From: Steinernema hermaphroditum
Taxonomy: Eukaryota; Nematoda; Chromadorea; Rhabditida; Steinernematidae
DNA length: 64,000 nucleotides
Direction of reading: 5' to 3'
Assembly (NCBI GenBank): GCA_030435675.1
Contig: CM059625.1
Coordinates: forward strand, 620,001 to 684,000
The notes under the pieces are model-generated. The model was not told the DNA's origin and ran no database searches. It saw only the letters and a list, made by a program, of their open reading frames with translations. The position numbers and the translations under genes were made by a program. Each line of letters begins with the position of its first letter. Within the stretch, counting starts at the first letter, position 1. This document shows, piece after piece, positions 35,101 through 48,283 of this stretch.

Positions 35101-37290
35101 CAATGATAAAATAGTAAGGTATTAAATGCGTGTTCAAGCGTTTGTTCTGCCACAACTACGGTAAGGCGTTTTTCGATGCACATGGTGCAAGCTGGTCTCG
35201 GTGTAGCATTAATGTCCGATTAAGTTACAAGTGGAAGGCACAGCCTGGCATGGACCCACCTAAATATTTGAACCCTCATTATATATTATTTGATTATCGT
35301 CATGCGATATCGAATATATTTTTATGAGTAACTTTCAAAACTTTAACACTGTATACGTCATTAGGCTTACGCATATGTGTACAACTTGCTCTATCTTATT
35401 TGGAAATGAAAGAATTCGGTCCCACATGGTCGATTTTTTCGTACTTGGCGCTGAATTCTTCAATAGGCACCAACGAACCAATTGTGCTTTCAAAGATTGC
35501 GCTCGCCTCCCACTTGCGTGTCCTCATGCACTTTCGTATTGTCTCGAGCGCGTATACAATCCCGACAAAAAGACGCAATTTTGTCATTTATAGTCTAGCG
35601 CCGAAGTACTTTTGTTTTTTCACGTGTCGAAGTGCAACTTTTTAAAAAAGTTTTTCAACCGAACGCCGATTGTTTGCGACACACACCGGTTATCACCGTA
35701 CGACGAACCACCGCTTGCGCTTGCTTATCGTCGCGCTGTACGAAAAGAGAGTCGACGGGGAAAAGTTGTGTGTGTGCGTTAAACGCAACATTTCTTCGCA
35801 AGGAAGTGCTCGGCTGTCGCTATCATCGTCTATCTAGACCTTTGTACTCTGCGACAGCGTTCTCACCGTATTCGATCATTTTCTTCTAGACATGATAATG
35901 AGCGTCGCGTTGACGCACGTCCGATAAATTTGCTGACACGACAAAAAGTTGTTTGTGTGCATCAGGATGAAGAGTCAGAGAGTGAGAGTGAATGAAGCTG
36001 GTGATAAATTTTGAGACCTTGAGTTGATACTGATAAATTGCGTTCATCAGATTCGAACAATTTAAAAAAGGGGATTCCAAGCAATACGAATGCAAATAAG
36101 AACCTACGAAATGTATGCTGACATCATAATTATCCATAAACTCCCAGACTCCAAATGGTTTGTGCAAGAACGTCAACACGACCATGGTGAATTACCGGGG
36201 GAAAGTTATTTTTGTGTTCGAGGAGTAAAGCGAACTGCCTAGCGCTTATTAATTGAGGGAACGTATTTTGTTGTTGTAAATGGCCATGTTCGACATTGTC
36301 AGTTTCGATCCCATCGGCCGTTGCGGGCAAATGTGATTAGGAAACAGACATGTAACTGCCACAAAATCACTACTTCATATACCCAGCCTGTAAGATCCTA
36401 TAATATTTAAGCATCGTACGCATTTGTTGGCTTTCCACACACAGAAAATGAACAGCTTCCGCTCATTTATCACGTTATGACCTTTTGTGTCAGGTCACAA
36501 AATCGCACTCATGCAGCAACATTCGGTTAACAGTAATTGCTTGTGGAGAAAGTTAATTTTTTACACAGTTTTGTTGTTGGTATAAGTTCTGTTAGAGGTT
36601 TTAACCACATTTGTCGTGCCAACGCGGCGCCTTTTTTCGTTCAGTAGTTCCCGGTCGGGTGCGCTCCCGAGCGTTAACGACTGGAGCACGTGAGCGGTGC
36701 TGAATCATCGAGTAATTGAAATCTGCCAGAAATCTGTTTCAGAAAGGATGACCATAGTTCAAATATTTTATGAGCATCGCACCGCTTGACTGACCAGTGG
36801 ATACTTATAGTGGGACATCGTCGCATCACACACAGAGTCGCATCACACACATCGGATTGTAATCGGCCAATTGCGATGAGACACTGATGGGTCATTTTTT
36901 GAGGCGATGATCAATGGTGGCTGACATGTTTCCGGAAACGTTGTTGATTTGATAGCTCGATAAGGGTGACAGGCTGCATATGACCAATCAATGACGAGCA
37001 AAATAGCAAATATCTCAGCTGTCTATGCTGAGTGTAGGCCAAAAATCAAACTAGCGGTTGGCGCGATTTATGAAAGATCAGCTTCCAAAGGCGCAAACAA
37101 ATTTCCGTACATTTCATAATTGACGAATTGCAAACCTTGTGATTTCAGAATTTGTAAGCAGAGGACAGTAGAAAATTTAATATTGACCGGAACTCAAGAA
37201 GCCTAAGAGCAAAATTCGTTTGTGTCCTCAAAATGCCACAATCGTTGAGGTACAGAATACGGTTGAAGTATCGCACAAAAAAAAACAAAC
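29121..37290. other. Gene-poor stretch, AT-rich
   Basis: No gene recognised. More GC-rich patches lie at about 30770-30990 and 35600-35860. ORFs of 60-110 codons occur but lack recognisable products or splice partners; the most protein-like is minus 34268-34549 (93 aa, unrecognised). Confidence 0.5.
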
Positions 37291-37380
37291 ATCACAACAA
37301 TGAACTGTATTGAATTGTATTGTCTGTCAGCAAATATCACAACAATGAACTGCAATGAACTGCATTGTCTGTCAACAATT
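37291..37380. repeat. Two tandem copies of a 45-bp unit
   Basis: ATCACAACAATGAACTG starts at 37291 and again at 37336; the copies share most of their 45 bp, including ATTGTCTGTCA. Probably a recent local duplication. Confidence 0.75.
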
Positions 37381-39907
37381 CCCTTTGTTTTTTTTTCATG
37401 ACGTTTGAGGTCGCTTGAACGTGACTCTATAAACATATTGAACATTCTTCTTTGCTCGCTTTTTTTCGCAGCCGTAATCACATGACAGCGCGCTGTCCCG
37501 AACGAGAGGATTGTAAACAAAGACTCTTCCACGTCTGTTTGCATTCGTCTATATAGTCTGCTTAAGGCGCGAAAACGTCCTCGTTCGGTGTCCGTGGTAA
37601 CATCCGTGTTTATGGCATGAGCGTTCAGCACAGCCGTTAGCAGCCGGCCATTTCCCCATAAAAATAGTTCCTTGCAAATTCTGTGCAGCAGCAGTGTAAA
37701 GTGTTCCGGGAAGTGACCGAAAAACGCACAAAGGAAAACAGCACAGTAAAGTAATGACATAATAGAAAAAGGCTTTTGATCGCTGGCAGTTTAGAACTTT
37801 CGTCCCGCGTGAACAACCGCTGTGACCCGTTTCTATTGTTAGGTAAAAATTCGCTTTATGAACACCTAAAGTGTTCAGGATTTCATTTGACTGCACTGCA
37901 TTCTATTCATTTGTTATTTTCATATCCTGGACGGAGATTCTCAAGGTTTCTTGCTTATTATTATGGAAGTCTATACTGCAAAGGAACTTCCTTTCTTCTG
38001 TTCCCCGTTGATCAGATCACCTTAAGTGCCCGTAAACAATCGTCTTGGCTTTTCTCGCAGAACACACACCACAAACGTATGCACACAAACATAAAATGGC
38101 CGCTCCCTTCCAGCTGGCGATCAGCGCATCGTCGATCGTTCGTCGGGTCGTTTCCGACGGCGACGCTACGACGCCTTGCAAAAATTGTTGCGATTTGGCG
38201 TTTTTCTTGACTCGCCAAGACAAGTGAAGAGGCCGTGCGCGTTCGATTGTCATGCGCGCCAGTCGATGATGTCACACAAGGAATCGCAAACACCGCGTCC
38301 CGACGCTAGGCGATGCATTTTCCGACGAATCGTCCGAGCCAGCCGCCCGAAGAACCCAGTACACGTCGCGCGCGAACCGGTTTCCCGGGGTAGACCCGAA
38401 CGCGGCGATGATGGTCGGTGGGACCGAGAAAAAAAATTGTTTACTGAAATCGGCGTAGACAACGCCGAAGACCAGCGACGGTGTCGCGACGTCGCCACAC
38501 ATCGATTAGCCTCACCGAAAGGCGCGATTTCCTGATTGTAGACATCACCGCGCGCAAATCACTCTCGCGAATCCCAAATTCTCAAAGACAGACTCGATGA
38601 CCTTCTGGGGATAGACGTCGTCTTATCGTCGCGAGCGCAGCGATCGAAGTGCTCTCATCTTCGGAGAATAGTGATGGTTAACGAAAATCTGTTATCATCC
38701 TACAAACAGTTAATTATACATGAATCACGACTTTAACACTATGGACTTCTGGACATACGACAATGTCCTGAATACAATAGAGAATTGAAAAAGGATTTCT
38801 GAACCTACGTCCAAGCAGCTTTCCGGGAGTGTGCAACAAGATTTAGGTCCTCCTTGCAAGAATCGCAAAGATCAGCGACGATTGCCTCTTCTCATTACTT
38901 TTCGTCAATCAGAAACTCTTTTTATTACTTTTGTGGAGGTATTTGGGGCAGCCTGCATTCCATTTCTCTACAAACGCAAGCTTTTTGGGTTCCGAAAAGT
39001 GCGATATTTACCGGCCACCGTAACCATTCAAACAATAACAATATTTTGATGATAAGAACAGTATTTTCTAGACAACACACATATTTGAATTTACCAAGCG
39101 GGCCTGCTGATTCTTGTCGTCAGCTTATCAGTCTGCGTGTCTTGACCATGTACACACAAAGATGACTTGTTTTCGAAACTTCAAAAAATGTTTTTGGCGG
39201 TTGTGTTAAATCAGGATCGCCCCCTTGTTTTTGCAACGGCTGTTGCGTACTTTGTTCTATTTACGCTTAGGCATCCGCTCTAATAATAACTTAATTATGA
39301 AGGTGATACCCATTACGCCAGGTGAAAAATAAGGAAAAAACAGGCAGATCGCATAAATACTACGTCAGTCGGAAGCGAAAACACGAACAGTCATTTTTCG
39401 CCGCTTAAAAGGCACTAGTGAACATGAATTTGAAAATGATCGATACCAGGTACTGGACTGCAACAAACAAGGACTTCCGACGACAGCGGAAAAACATTTG
39501 GTGGATCAAAGATGTGGTTCGAATAAAATCGGAAAAAGCACATAATCATGTTCTATACAGTGATTGTCCGAAATGTTAGTCGCTGTTATGCATGTGTTAG
39601 TTGCTGATTTATCCGTTTTCACTCGGCTTAGCATGTTGTTGAAGAGCGAAGATTGTGTTTTCGCTCATTTCTCAGTTCTCTGAAAAAGATGTTGTTATAC
39701 GGATTGGTCCATTTTTGCTCATAACAAATATTTTCGAAAACAGATTTTCTGCCGTTCTGAAAAATAAAAACAGATGTTTTTTGTACTAAGCGGGAACATA
39801 TTTTCTCCGAAATTTCATAACTTTCGGAGAAGGTAAGAATAAGCGCAATTCTCATTTTTTTCTATCATGATTAACAACATCCGCCTTCCTCATCTATCTC
39901 GCAGACA
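37381..39907. other. Gene-poor stretch with GC-rich patches
   Basis: GC-rich, CG-dinucleotide-rich sequence at about 38090-38660, open in several frames on both strands. No reading gives a recognisable protein. It may be promoter-like DNA of an unseen non-coding transcript. Confidence 0.45.
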
Positions 39908-40113
39908 TCACCCATTCCTTGCTGACGTCATGAGTTTCCATTGGCATTGCTGCTGAATGACTGAGCAGTTACGGTTGGAGCGGATCAGTCGAGAATCGCA
40001 CATCCCTGAATCACCCATTCCTTGCTGACGTCATGAGTTTCCATTGGCATTACTGCTGAATGACTGAGCAGTTACTGTTGGAGCGGATCAGTCGAGAATC
40101 GCACATCCTGAAT
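39908..40113. repeat. Tandem duplication of a 103-bp unit containing TGACGTCA
   Basis: 39908-40010 and 40011-40113 are near-identical; the differences seen by eye are GCATTGC/GCATTAC, TACGG/TACTG and one C. Each copy contains GCTGACGTCATGAG, a palindromic CRE/ATF-type bZIP site. Low divergence implies a recent duplication or selection. Confidence 0.9.
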
Positions 40114-41823
40114 AACTTGCGGAAAATGCTAAGCTTGTGATGCTAAGCTAAGCTTTAAAAAAACTCACACCTATATGTACATTTCGGTTATTAAACAATT
40201 ATTTGACAGTAATATACGAACTTCTAGTATCACATCCTTGATATGTTCTTGGTACCAAATGGACTTCCGCCCCATTTAATTCAACTCCAGAAATATATGT
40301 GACTTCCTGTGAAAACTTCAGCTAACGTTCAAACTTTCCACTTTTTCAAGATCTGCGTCCATTTCGTGATTAAATCCAACGGCGAATGCCATGAAGCGAA
40401 CTAATAACATCTTTTACAGTGTGGTGCGCCAGGGATTTTTGTTCTCTCTTTTTTGCTCATTCTTATAGAACGTTCTCTGGCGCCAGTAGCATCAATTTAG
40501 ATATCATCGTTGTTGGCCAATGTTCTTTGCTCATGTTCACACAAATGAAACCGACGATTCCCTGAACAGCATTTTCCTGTTGTACTAGTGGGTTCGGATG
40601 CAGTATTTTGTGAACGTGGGGAACGCGAAGAACCCGGTCCTAAGTAAACCAAAGTCCACCGTTCCATGGGAACCCTGCGGTGCAACTCAACGAACAACAC
40701 CGCTTTGTGTAGGAACTGCTTCATTTTATCATCTATCTCTCGTAGAAAACACCCATATTATTGGAATTTTTTTCTGTTACACGAGTGGATCCAGGATGGA
40801 TACAGTGAACAAAAAGACGATAAAGAAGTAGAAATGAATCTGACGATCAAAATCGCGGGGATGAGTGATACAGCTGTGAGATTTCAAATAATTAATTATG
40901 TACATTATATTCTCTACCGGCTCGACAAAGAAGAGAAGAAAGATATTAAAAAGACATTGAACAGAGTTAACCAGCTTAAAATGACAAGTTTCAGAGCTTA
41001 TATACTTACACCGGGACGCGGATGATAACGATCACAACAACAGGGATTATCAGCTTCGGAAGAGAGGTTAGGAACAAGAGTGGATGCTCTAGAAGATGAA
41101 CACATCACAGGTGCGATAATTGCTACTAAAAATATGAATATCATACAAAAAGAGAAGTGGTGATGCTCAAAAGTGGAGTAACATTCACAATAAATACACG
41201 AATAGAACACTATAGAACTATCCTTTTGAGGTCACAGAGAGCAGCGAGAAGCGACAACATCGTAGAGTGATGTAATGACTCAGAGGTTAAAGTGGAGATA
41301 TGTCGTGGCTACCGCTGCGAGACATGGAACCCGTTGAAGAGAAACACGAAAAGCCGTCATTTGGTTGCTTGTGTTTGTTGGTGATTGAAACAGCGATCTA
41401 CCAAAGAAACTATGGTACAAAAAAGAGGAACGAAGAGAAACGCGACTGAGTGTGGTAATGAGGAAGTGTTCAAATTGGTGACGACACGAACAGGGATACG
41501 ATAGTGGAGGCAGAGGACATATTATGTACATTGGGAATAGAAAAAAGGAGTAACGACGATTCAACCACGGAGAATGCGCAAGAGGCGGTCAACTAGCGGG
41601 AACAAACGATCAACAGTGAAACAATGAGTGGCTGCGCAACTACTGGTCTACTCGATGAGTAAAAGCATATAGAGGTTTCGGATAGAAAATTAGAAAATCC
41701 ATAGGTCTTTAAACTAACAAAGAAAACAAGATAACTGTACACCCGATCTAGAATCAACAACGCACAAAATGTAACTTATGTTCAAGACTTTCGTTGGACA
41801 TAGAAAAGACACTAGAGCTGCGG
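40114..41823. other. Region downstream of the Ski/Sno gene
   Basis: No gene recognised. The plus-strand ORF at 40666-41025 (119 codons) has no recognisable product. The right part is presumably the 3' untranslated region of the Ski/Sno gene. Confidence 0.45.
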
Positions 41824-43772
41824 TCAACAAAGATAGGGCCGTACACCGTTGGTTATCGGTGGTGGCATCGGAGGGGACATCTTTTGCGGGGTAGGAATGG
41901 GGGATATCTTCGGCATGATGCCGGCGTTAACCACCATTTGCATGGCAGCGTGCAGATGTCGACGGAGTGCCTCGTTTTCTGATGAGAGGCTCTTCAGTTG
42001 GGCTTGGAGACCTTGCTCGGAAGCGAGGATCTTTGCGCGGATAACCGGTACCACATGCGCTGGCACGTTTAGCATCAGGAGGTTTTCGAGGCCGCTATCT
42101 GCAAAATATGATGATTCATAAGAATTTTAGAAAATGTTCGAATTCCTCTTAAACTACAGATGCATTTTCAATAATGCCAAAGTATAAAAATACGTACCAA
42201 GTTTGCCACCGTTGACTATTGCTGAGATGCTTGGCGGGGTTCCATTCGGTGCCACCGGCAATTTCAGCGTTGCAAGAGGCGCTATCGGTTTGCGCGGTTC
42301 TGGAACTACGGGAATGCCATTGAATGGCAGCGATGCAACCGGTTTCTCAGGCATTGAAACGGGCGCCAATGAGTGAGGAGGTGGCGGCGGTACCATTCCC
42401 TTGCTGACAAGCAAGTTTTGTGGACTGCTCAACTGCGGAAGCATCGAAGCCATCGACTGTGGAGGCTGTGCCTGTGCGTTGTTCATCTGGTAGAGGCGCT
42501 GGAGAAGATTCAATTGCTGCTGTTGCTGTAGAGCGCCGTTTACTGGCTTCGGCGAGAACATTGGCGGCACCGTGAGCTGAGCCTGGGGCTGTGATACCAT
42601 AGGAGCCTTCTGCGGTACAGGTACAACTACGGATGGGGGCTGATGTGGCTGTGTGGCAACAGGTATGGGAATCGGCATCTGTTGGGACGGTTGCATGGGC
42701 GTTGGCTGATGAAGAGTCGCTTGAGGTCCAGCAGCGGCACTTGCAGCGATGTTTGCCATGGGAACCAGCGGGTTCTGTAGCGCGAAACGTTTTGCCATAT
42801 CAAGTTCGATCTAAATATGGAAAAGTCAGCAGACGTTTGATTGTATGTAAATCTCTCGGAACATCGGAGATTACCACATAGAGCTTTATGGCTAGTAGTT
42901 TCTAACGAATTCCAAGGATAATGTGAAATTAAATTTGCAAGTGATCGGCCAAAAGATACGCATACTACCTTCACCTAGCCGGTAGTCGTTGAAAGAAAGG
43001 TTTTAAAAATTACCGGCATATTGGCGATTCCGGGATGGGGACGCTTCCTGCTCCAAGGCGAAGCTTTGAACGCTGCAAGCATAGCAACCGCACGACCCTT
43101 CGAAGCGACACATTCGGGCAGGTGAATGTACTTGCGCCAGTCGTTCGACGAAAAGCCCCAATATCCGAGTACGTGCTGGTCGGCTGGCTGGTGCGTATGC
43201 GCGACGAACTGCTCGGGTGTGTGCATCTGGAGGCATTCGGCGCATTCGACACACGCCGGATACAGAGATGGGTAAATGGTGCCCTTGCAGCCACCAAAGC
43301 ATGCGTGGACGACGGGAATGCGTTCATCAGGAGCGTCGCTTACTGCTTCCGGCAGAGGGCGACCTGTTACCGGCTTCAGGTGCAGTAGAAGCCGTTCGGC
43401 TAGAGAACGCTGGATCAAGCCACAGCTGTCAGCATTGGGTTGGACCACTTCAGCAAGTTTTAGGGCGTGGAGCTGTTCGGGCGTGGCAAGGGCATTGAAG
43501 AGCCGGAGGTCGTTGTACGCGTTCATGATCTCCTTCAGTTCGATATCGCCCATGAACAGAGCGTAGAATTGCGAGAAGCAGATGCGAAACTCGCCACTCA
43601 GCACGAATCCGGAGATGAGCTTATCTTGGACTTGAGTTGTCTTTACTACCGCTTGAGGGGCTGGCTTCGCAGGTAGCAGCACCGGCTGAGGGGCAGCCGG
43701 TGAGTCCGATGCTGGCTGCAATTTTCCCAGCTCATTGAGCAGCGAATCTTCCATTTCGCATATGTTGCTCAT
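41824..43772 (-). CDS. daf-5: Ski/Sno family co-repressor (DAF-5-like), about 548 aa
   Basis: Exons 43014-43772, 42198-42810 and 41824-42098 join in frame. Residues about 51-135 form the Dachshund-homology domain (LISGFVLSGEFRICFSQFY, SCGLIQRSLAERLLL). Residues about 154-222 form the SAND-like, zinc-binding Smad4-contact domain, with HACFGGCKG, CVECAEC and AHTH supplying the Cys/His ligands, then YWGFSSNDWRKYI. The middle exon is Pro/Gln/Ala-rich and low complexity. The last exon holds a probable short coiled coil (LKSLSSENEALRRHL). Ski/Sno proteins bind Smads and nuclear co-repressors in TGF-beta signalling; in Caenorhabditis DAF-5 acts with the co-Smad DAF-3 in dauer control. Assignment to the Ski/Sno family is strong; calling it DAF-5 rests on DAF-5 being the nematode family member. 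Confidence 0.88.
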
Positions 43773-46700
43773 TTTGGGTATTAAAAAGCGGGTGGAGAAT
43801 GAGTCCTTGTCCTGTGATGGCGGAATTTTGGAAGGTTAAGGGTAACCCTTAGTTACGGGAGTACAGAAGAAGAGATTTATAAGAATCGTGGAGGTTCCTT
43901 TATCTGAAATGGAAGAAACACTGTCACTCATGTGAACGGACACACAATAGCGCACATATTCTGATAGGCACGAGAGTGAATGTAGACGAGTGGTGCCCAA
44001 AAGTGACGCCTGATTGAAAATTTGATCAGACATTGTAAACACGTGACCATGTCATTTGAAACAAAAACACACGCCACGATTCGCATAAACAACTCAATCG
44101 TCAAAATGCTGATGCACAAGATGACCGTTCCTCATTGCTGCATCGCAACGCAGAGAAATGTAGGCTTCAGTGTAGACGACAATGGCAACAATACAAACAG
44201 ACCAGTGGCGCGATACCTTCCAAAGTACGAGCACAGGAACGCTCTGTACGAACATAAAAAAGTCTTAATAAACAAGTGGCTTGTCAACAGGGCACCGCCG
44301 CCGTCTCTCAGGGCGGAGTTGGGGGTAGCACTGAGTGATAGCGGCGACCGGCCCAGATAACAAATCAGAAAAGGGGACTGTCACTCATCGCTGGGCGACA
44401 GTCCAAGAGACGTAACCATCTCTGGAAGAGACAACGGCGAACGGGTGGCCTACTAAAGACGGGGCCTTTATCATCAAAAAAGGGGAGGTCGCCTCGGCGG
44501 CTGGCCGCCCGCCGACTTCAAAGCTGCTATTGCAGCGTGGGGCTCCTCGAAACGCGCCGCCACCTTACGCAAAGCGAGCAGTCGAGCTCGAGAGCACCGT
44601 TATCAGCGCGACGTTGGAGGACGGGTGAACCGATAAGGCGAGTACTTCCCGCTCCATTACGCAACTCGGCTGTCTACGCGTACAACTCTCAAAGCAGAAA
44701 GCGCGGAATGCGGGTTGTTGCCACTTAGTGTTCGCTGCAGTTCGGCTGCAAGCGTTTCTCGTTCAACTCAGTTCATCAATTTTATTTAATGACAGCAACA
44801 CAAGGAGCAGAGCAAGAAAAAGACCAAGGAGAAGTTATGTGCATGTGTGTGCTCTTAATGGGGAGGGCGTCGTTCCCGTTGCAGACGTCTCGTTCCCGTC
44901 TCGCGCACCAGCAAAAACATCTTCAGCCCGTTACTGTGAAATGCGAAATGTGTGCGCTGCACCGACTCTCTTAGAGAAGAGGATAAGAAATGAAGAAACC
45001 TAAGCAAGTCGCTGGAATGTTCGCGATCTGTCCTAAGCTGCTAGGAATCAGCCATTTTGAGGGATGTGCCAATGGTGAGCCTATCATATAATCATATACT
45101 AGGAACAAGTGCGCGCGAAATTCCATTTTCTTTCTCGCAGAATATTTACCTTCCCTGAAGCACTGATACGTCACCAGGCAACACGTGTCTATTTCATTTT
45201 TTTCGTGGGTAAATGAGTGCTGTGTGGTGGATGACGTTGACGATCAGCTGTAGAATGGAACGCAGCAATTGTGGCATGGGCTCTAGACAGATGGACGGGC
45301 GTTCCCAGGAACAGGGATAAGGCGTCGCACCTCTTGGCTGAATCATCATCAGCGGATGATGAATATTGAATTAGAGAAAAAGAGGGAAGGGACATTCCCG
45401 GGTGGACATTACAGGAGACCTATTTGATGTCAGTATGTGCCTACATAAGCGGTTGAACGTCGTCTGATCGGAAACCAGAACGCCTGCTTTTTTTCTCCAA
45501 AAAATGATATTCGACGAAGATAAGGGGGCGCGACCGAAGAAAAAAACTCTTAAGGATCATCGGTAAAAAAATATGGGGGGCGAGCGAAAATGTTGCGAAA
45601 AAAAAAAGAACGATCAGATCATCAGACGACGCGCCCGACGGTGCGCGCTGAGGACTGTCGCGACGGCGCACAAACGAAAAATTTGGGGCGGAGTTTTGAA
45701 CAGGTGAACGGGTGGCTGTTGGCTGGTTATATGGCTGGCAGCGGCGAACGACGCTGACGAAGCGACAACGACGTTGTCGTCGTCGCGAGAAGAGACAGAA
45801 GGGGGAGGGATTCGGCAGCCGAGACGGCGATGGCGGCGTCGTCGCCGATCGGATCAGCTTCGACGTCGCTGCGAAGAAAGAGTCCCATACGGCCCAGCGG
45901 AATCAACAACAAATATAATATTCTTTCCAGCCGTCTTCTTTTTTTTCTCTCCTCTCCTGCAGCCAACTGACTAGTCACTCGCAGCAGCCAGCAGCAGACT
46001 TCGCAACCGGCCGACGACGCGCGAGCCCCCAAGCGATAGACGTATACAACGCGGCGGCGTCTAGACGCGCCAAGTCGCCGCCCGTCGCGGAGACACAAAA
46101 CCAGTGAGGCGGCAGGTGTCTTTTTGGTAGCAGTGGTTGCGGCGGGAACTTGGCCGGCGATTTGGGGGAGGGCCTGACTTTTGAACGAGACTTTCGAACG
46201 GAGAGTTCAAGGTGGCCCGGACGTTCTAATAGTGTCCGATACACAACGGGATTTCATCAAAATCAAGAGGTTACGGTATTGCTTGCTTATTTTCCGTATC
46301 TTCTTCACTGATTGACAGTCGCGTCACAGAGTAGGCTTCATAGAAGGAGCTATCGAAAGGGTATTGTTCTAAGAACGCAATCTATTAACCGAATACAAAT
46401 GCGCTTTTTTGGTGGAAAGTGGAGCTGTAGCTCGATTTTCCAAAAATATATTCGCTTTCTTTAGTCTTAACTTCTTTAGAATCGCAAGACACTCGTACAT
46501 CTCAGCCGCGAAACTAATTAGAAGTTATGCTTGTTTATTTTCTTGCTCTGGCGGTTCGCAATTGGATTACGGTAATATTTTGTCTTTATTATTCATATGG
46601 AAGCATTGTTTTCTGCTTATAAGGTCATTATAATTTGTATTAACTTAGCATTCAATAAGCTTACGAACCACTATGCTGCGAAAATAGCGGCCTCTCAAAA

Positions 46701-48205
46701 TAGCATCCAAAGCGGATTGCGTTGACTTTAAAGCACAGAAAAAAAAACATGAAAAAGACAGTGCTTTCACCACCCATAACGACCCGTGAGAGGCGCATGT
46801 TGGTCTGAAAAGCCACCGACCGTACTATGCAATCTTATATAACTAGCTGTAGTAAATATCCCCTTATTATCTTAAATGTCAAAGATTTAGAATTAATCTG
46901 GCGCCTGATAAAGTCAGAAATCCACCAAGGGATGTACGATTACGATAGCAAAATAGGAATAAGAAAACTGATACTATGGATTTAAACGTTACACACAGTC
47001 ACAAATCACCGCAAAAACATGATCTATTTCCGTTTCGCGACGCCCATTTTAGCTTACTGGCACATTAAAATGGGCAGTTTATAGATCGTCTCTACCGTAA
47101 TGGGGTAGAAGTTTTCATTACCTTTTTCAAGCACTCCGCATAAATTTGTTACGCATAAGTCTTATTTTACTGCTGGCACTTTGGAAAAAGGTCGACGGAT
47201 TTATATAACTATACTACGATACATCTCACTTATGCCATAAAGATCGCACACGTTAGCACCCATTGAATTGAGGACATCTGACTAAGCTGTACATGTTGCG
47301 TACAATACCTATATTCTAAGTGTACTAAATTAACAATGGAAGCATATATCGAAGAGCATGTAGCTCCTAATACAACGACTTCCGTTAATTTCGATCCGGA
47401 ACGCACGACATATTTGCACATCAGCATGACGCGGCAGACACCTCAAAGGAAGCATGCATGCCCGGCAACATGCGTCCATCTTTCCAATGGTCAAACTAGA
47501 CACCCGGCGGCCCTATACGCTTAGCCCCGCCTCTTGCGGGAAGGCGGGAGATGTCAGAATGAGATAGCGCCGTTCGTTCGCGCACTGTTACGACTGCGCA
47601 CTGTTCACCGTATGCGCGTGAGAAGCAATAGTTTGGCTTTCTGCCAGTTCCGCCAGCTTTTTCAGTTCCGCCAGCTAGACGCTGGGAACCAGCGAATAAA
47701 AAAGCAATTGCGCAATTTCGGCAGTCATACCGCGTCACCTCTTCCGTCATGAAGCCAATGATCATCGCCGATGACTATGACCGACAACCAAAACACCTTA
47801 GGAAGCGGATACCGACCCTAAAGGACAGGCGAGACGATGCACTTTGACAAACAGCAATCGTGTGATCGCTTGTTAGGTCATCAACGCCCGAAAAGTCGAC
47901 AGCTGTAGTGACAAGGTGTGTGATTCGCTAAGCTCCGTCGGCTCTCGAGTCCGGCCCCCGTTCGGAGGAACGAATTCAATTGCTCAGCAGCCGCTGCCAA
48001 CATTGCTGCTGTAGTTGTCGACGCGGCGACCACTTCCCGTAAACACAGAGGGCATTTGTACGTTCGTGTGAAAATATTTTCACGGTCATCGGTGCTGAAA
48101 AACGTCAAACGGAGCAACCCAGTGGCCCTTAGCTTGTCACCTAGAGTTTTATAAGGCAAGCAATGCAGCAAAATTTCAAATTTTTTCCTTGGTATCTCGA
48201 ATCAT
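43773..48205. other. Gene-poor stretch upstream of the Ski/Sno gene
   Basis: No gene recognised. GC-rich patches with many CG dinucleotides lie at about 44260-44720, 45600-46210 and 47500-48060. The 44380-44420 interval can fold (GGACTGTC paired with GACAGTCC). ORFs here overlap on both strands and look compositional. Confidence 0.5.
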
Positions 48206-48283
48206 GATGTTCCACGAATGACAGTACCCTGAGAATTTGTTGAAGATGTTCCACGAAAGACAGTACCCTGAGAATTTATTTAG
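48206..48283. repeat. Two tandem copies of a 39-bp unit
   Basis: GATGTTCCACGAA at 48206 recurs at 48245; both are followed by GACAGTACCCTGAGAATTT. Only a few differences separate the copies. Confidence 0.85.

Noticed and set aside
44260..44720. Possible rRNA or tRNA-like structured RNA in a GC-rich patch
   Set aside because: No conserved rRNA core sequence and no tRNA cloverleaf or T-arm consensus could be identified by eye.
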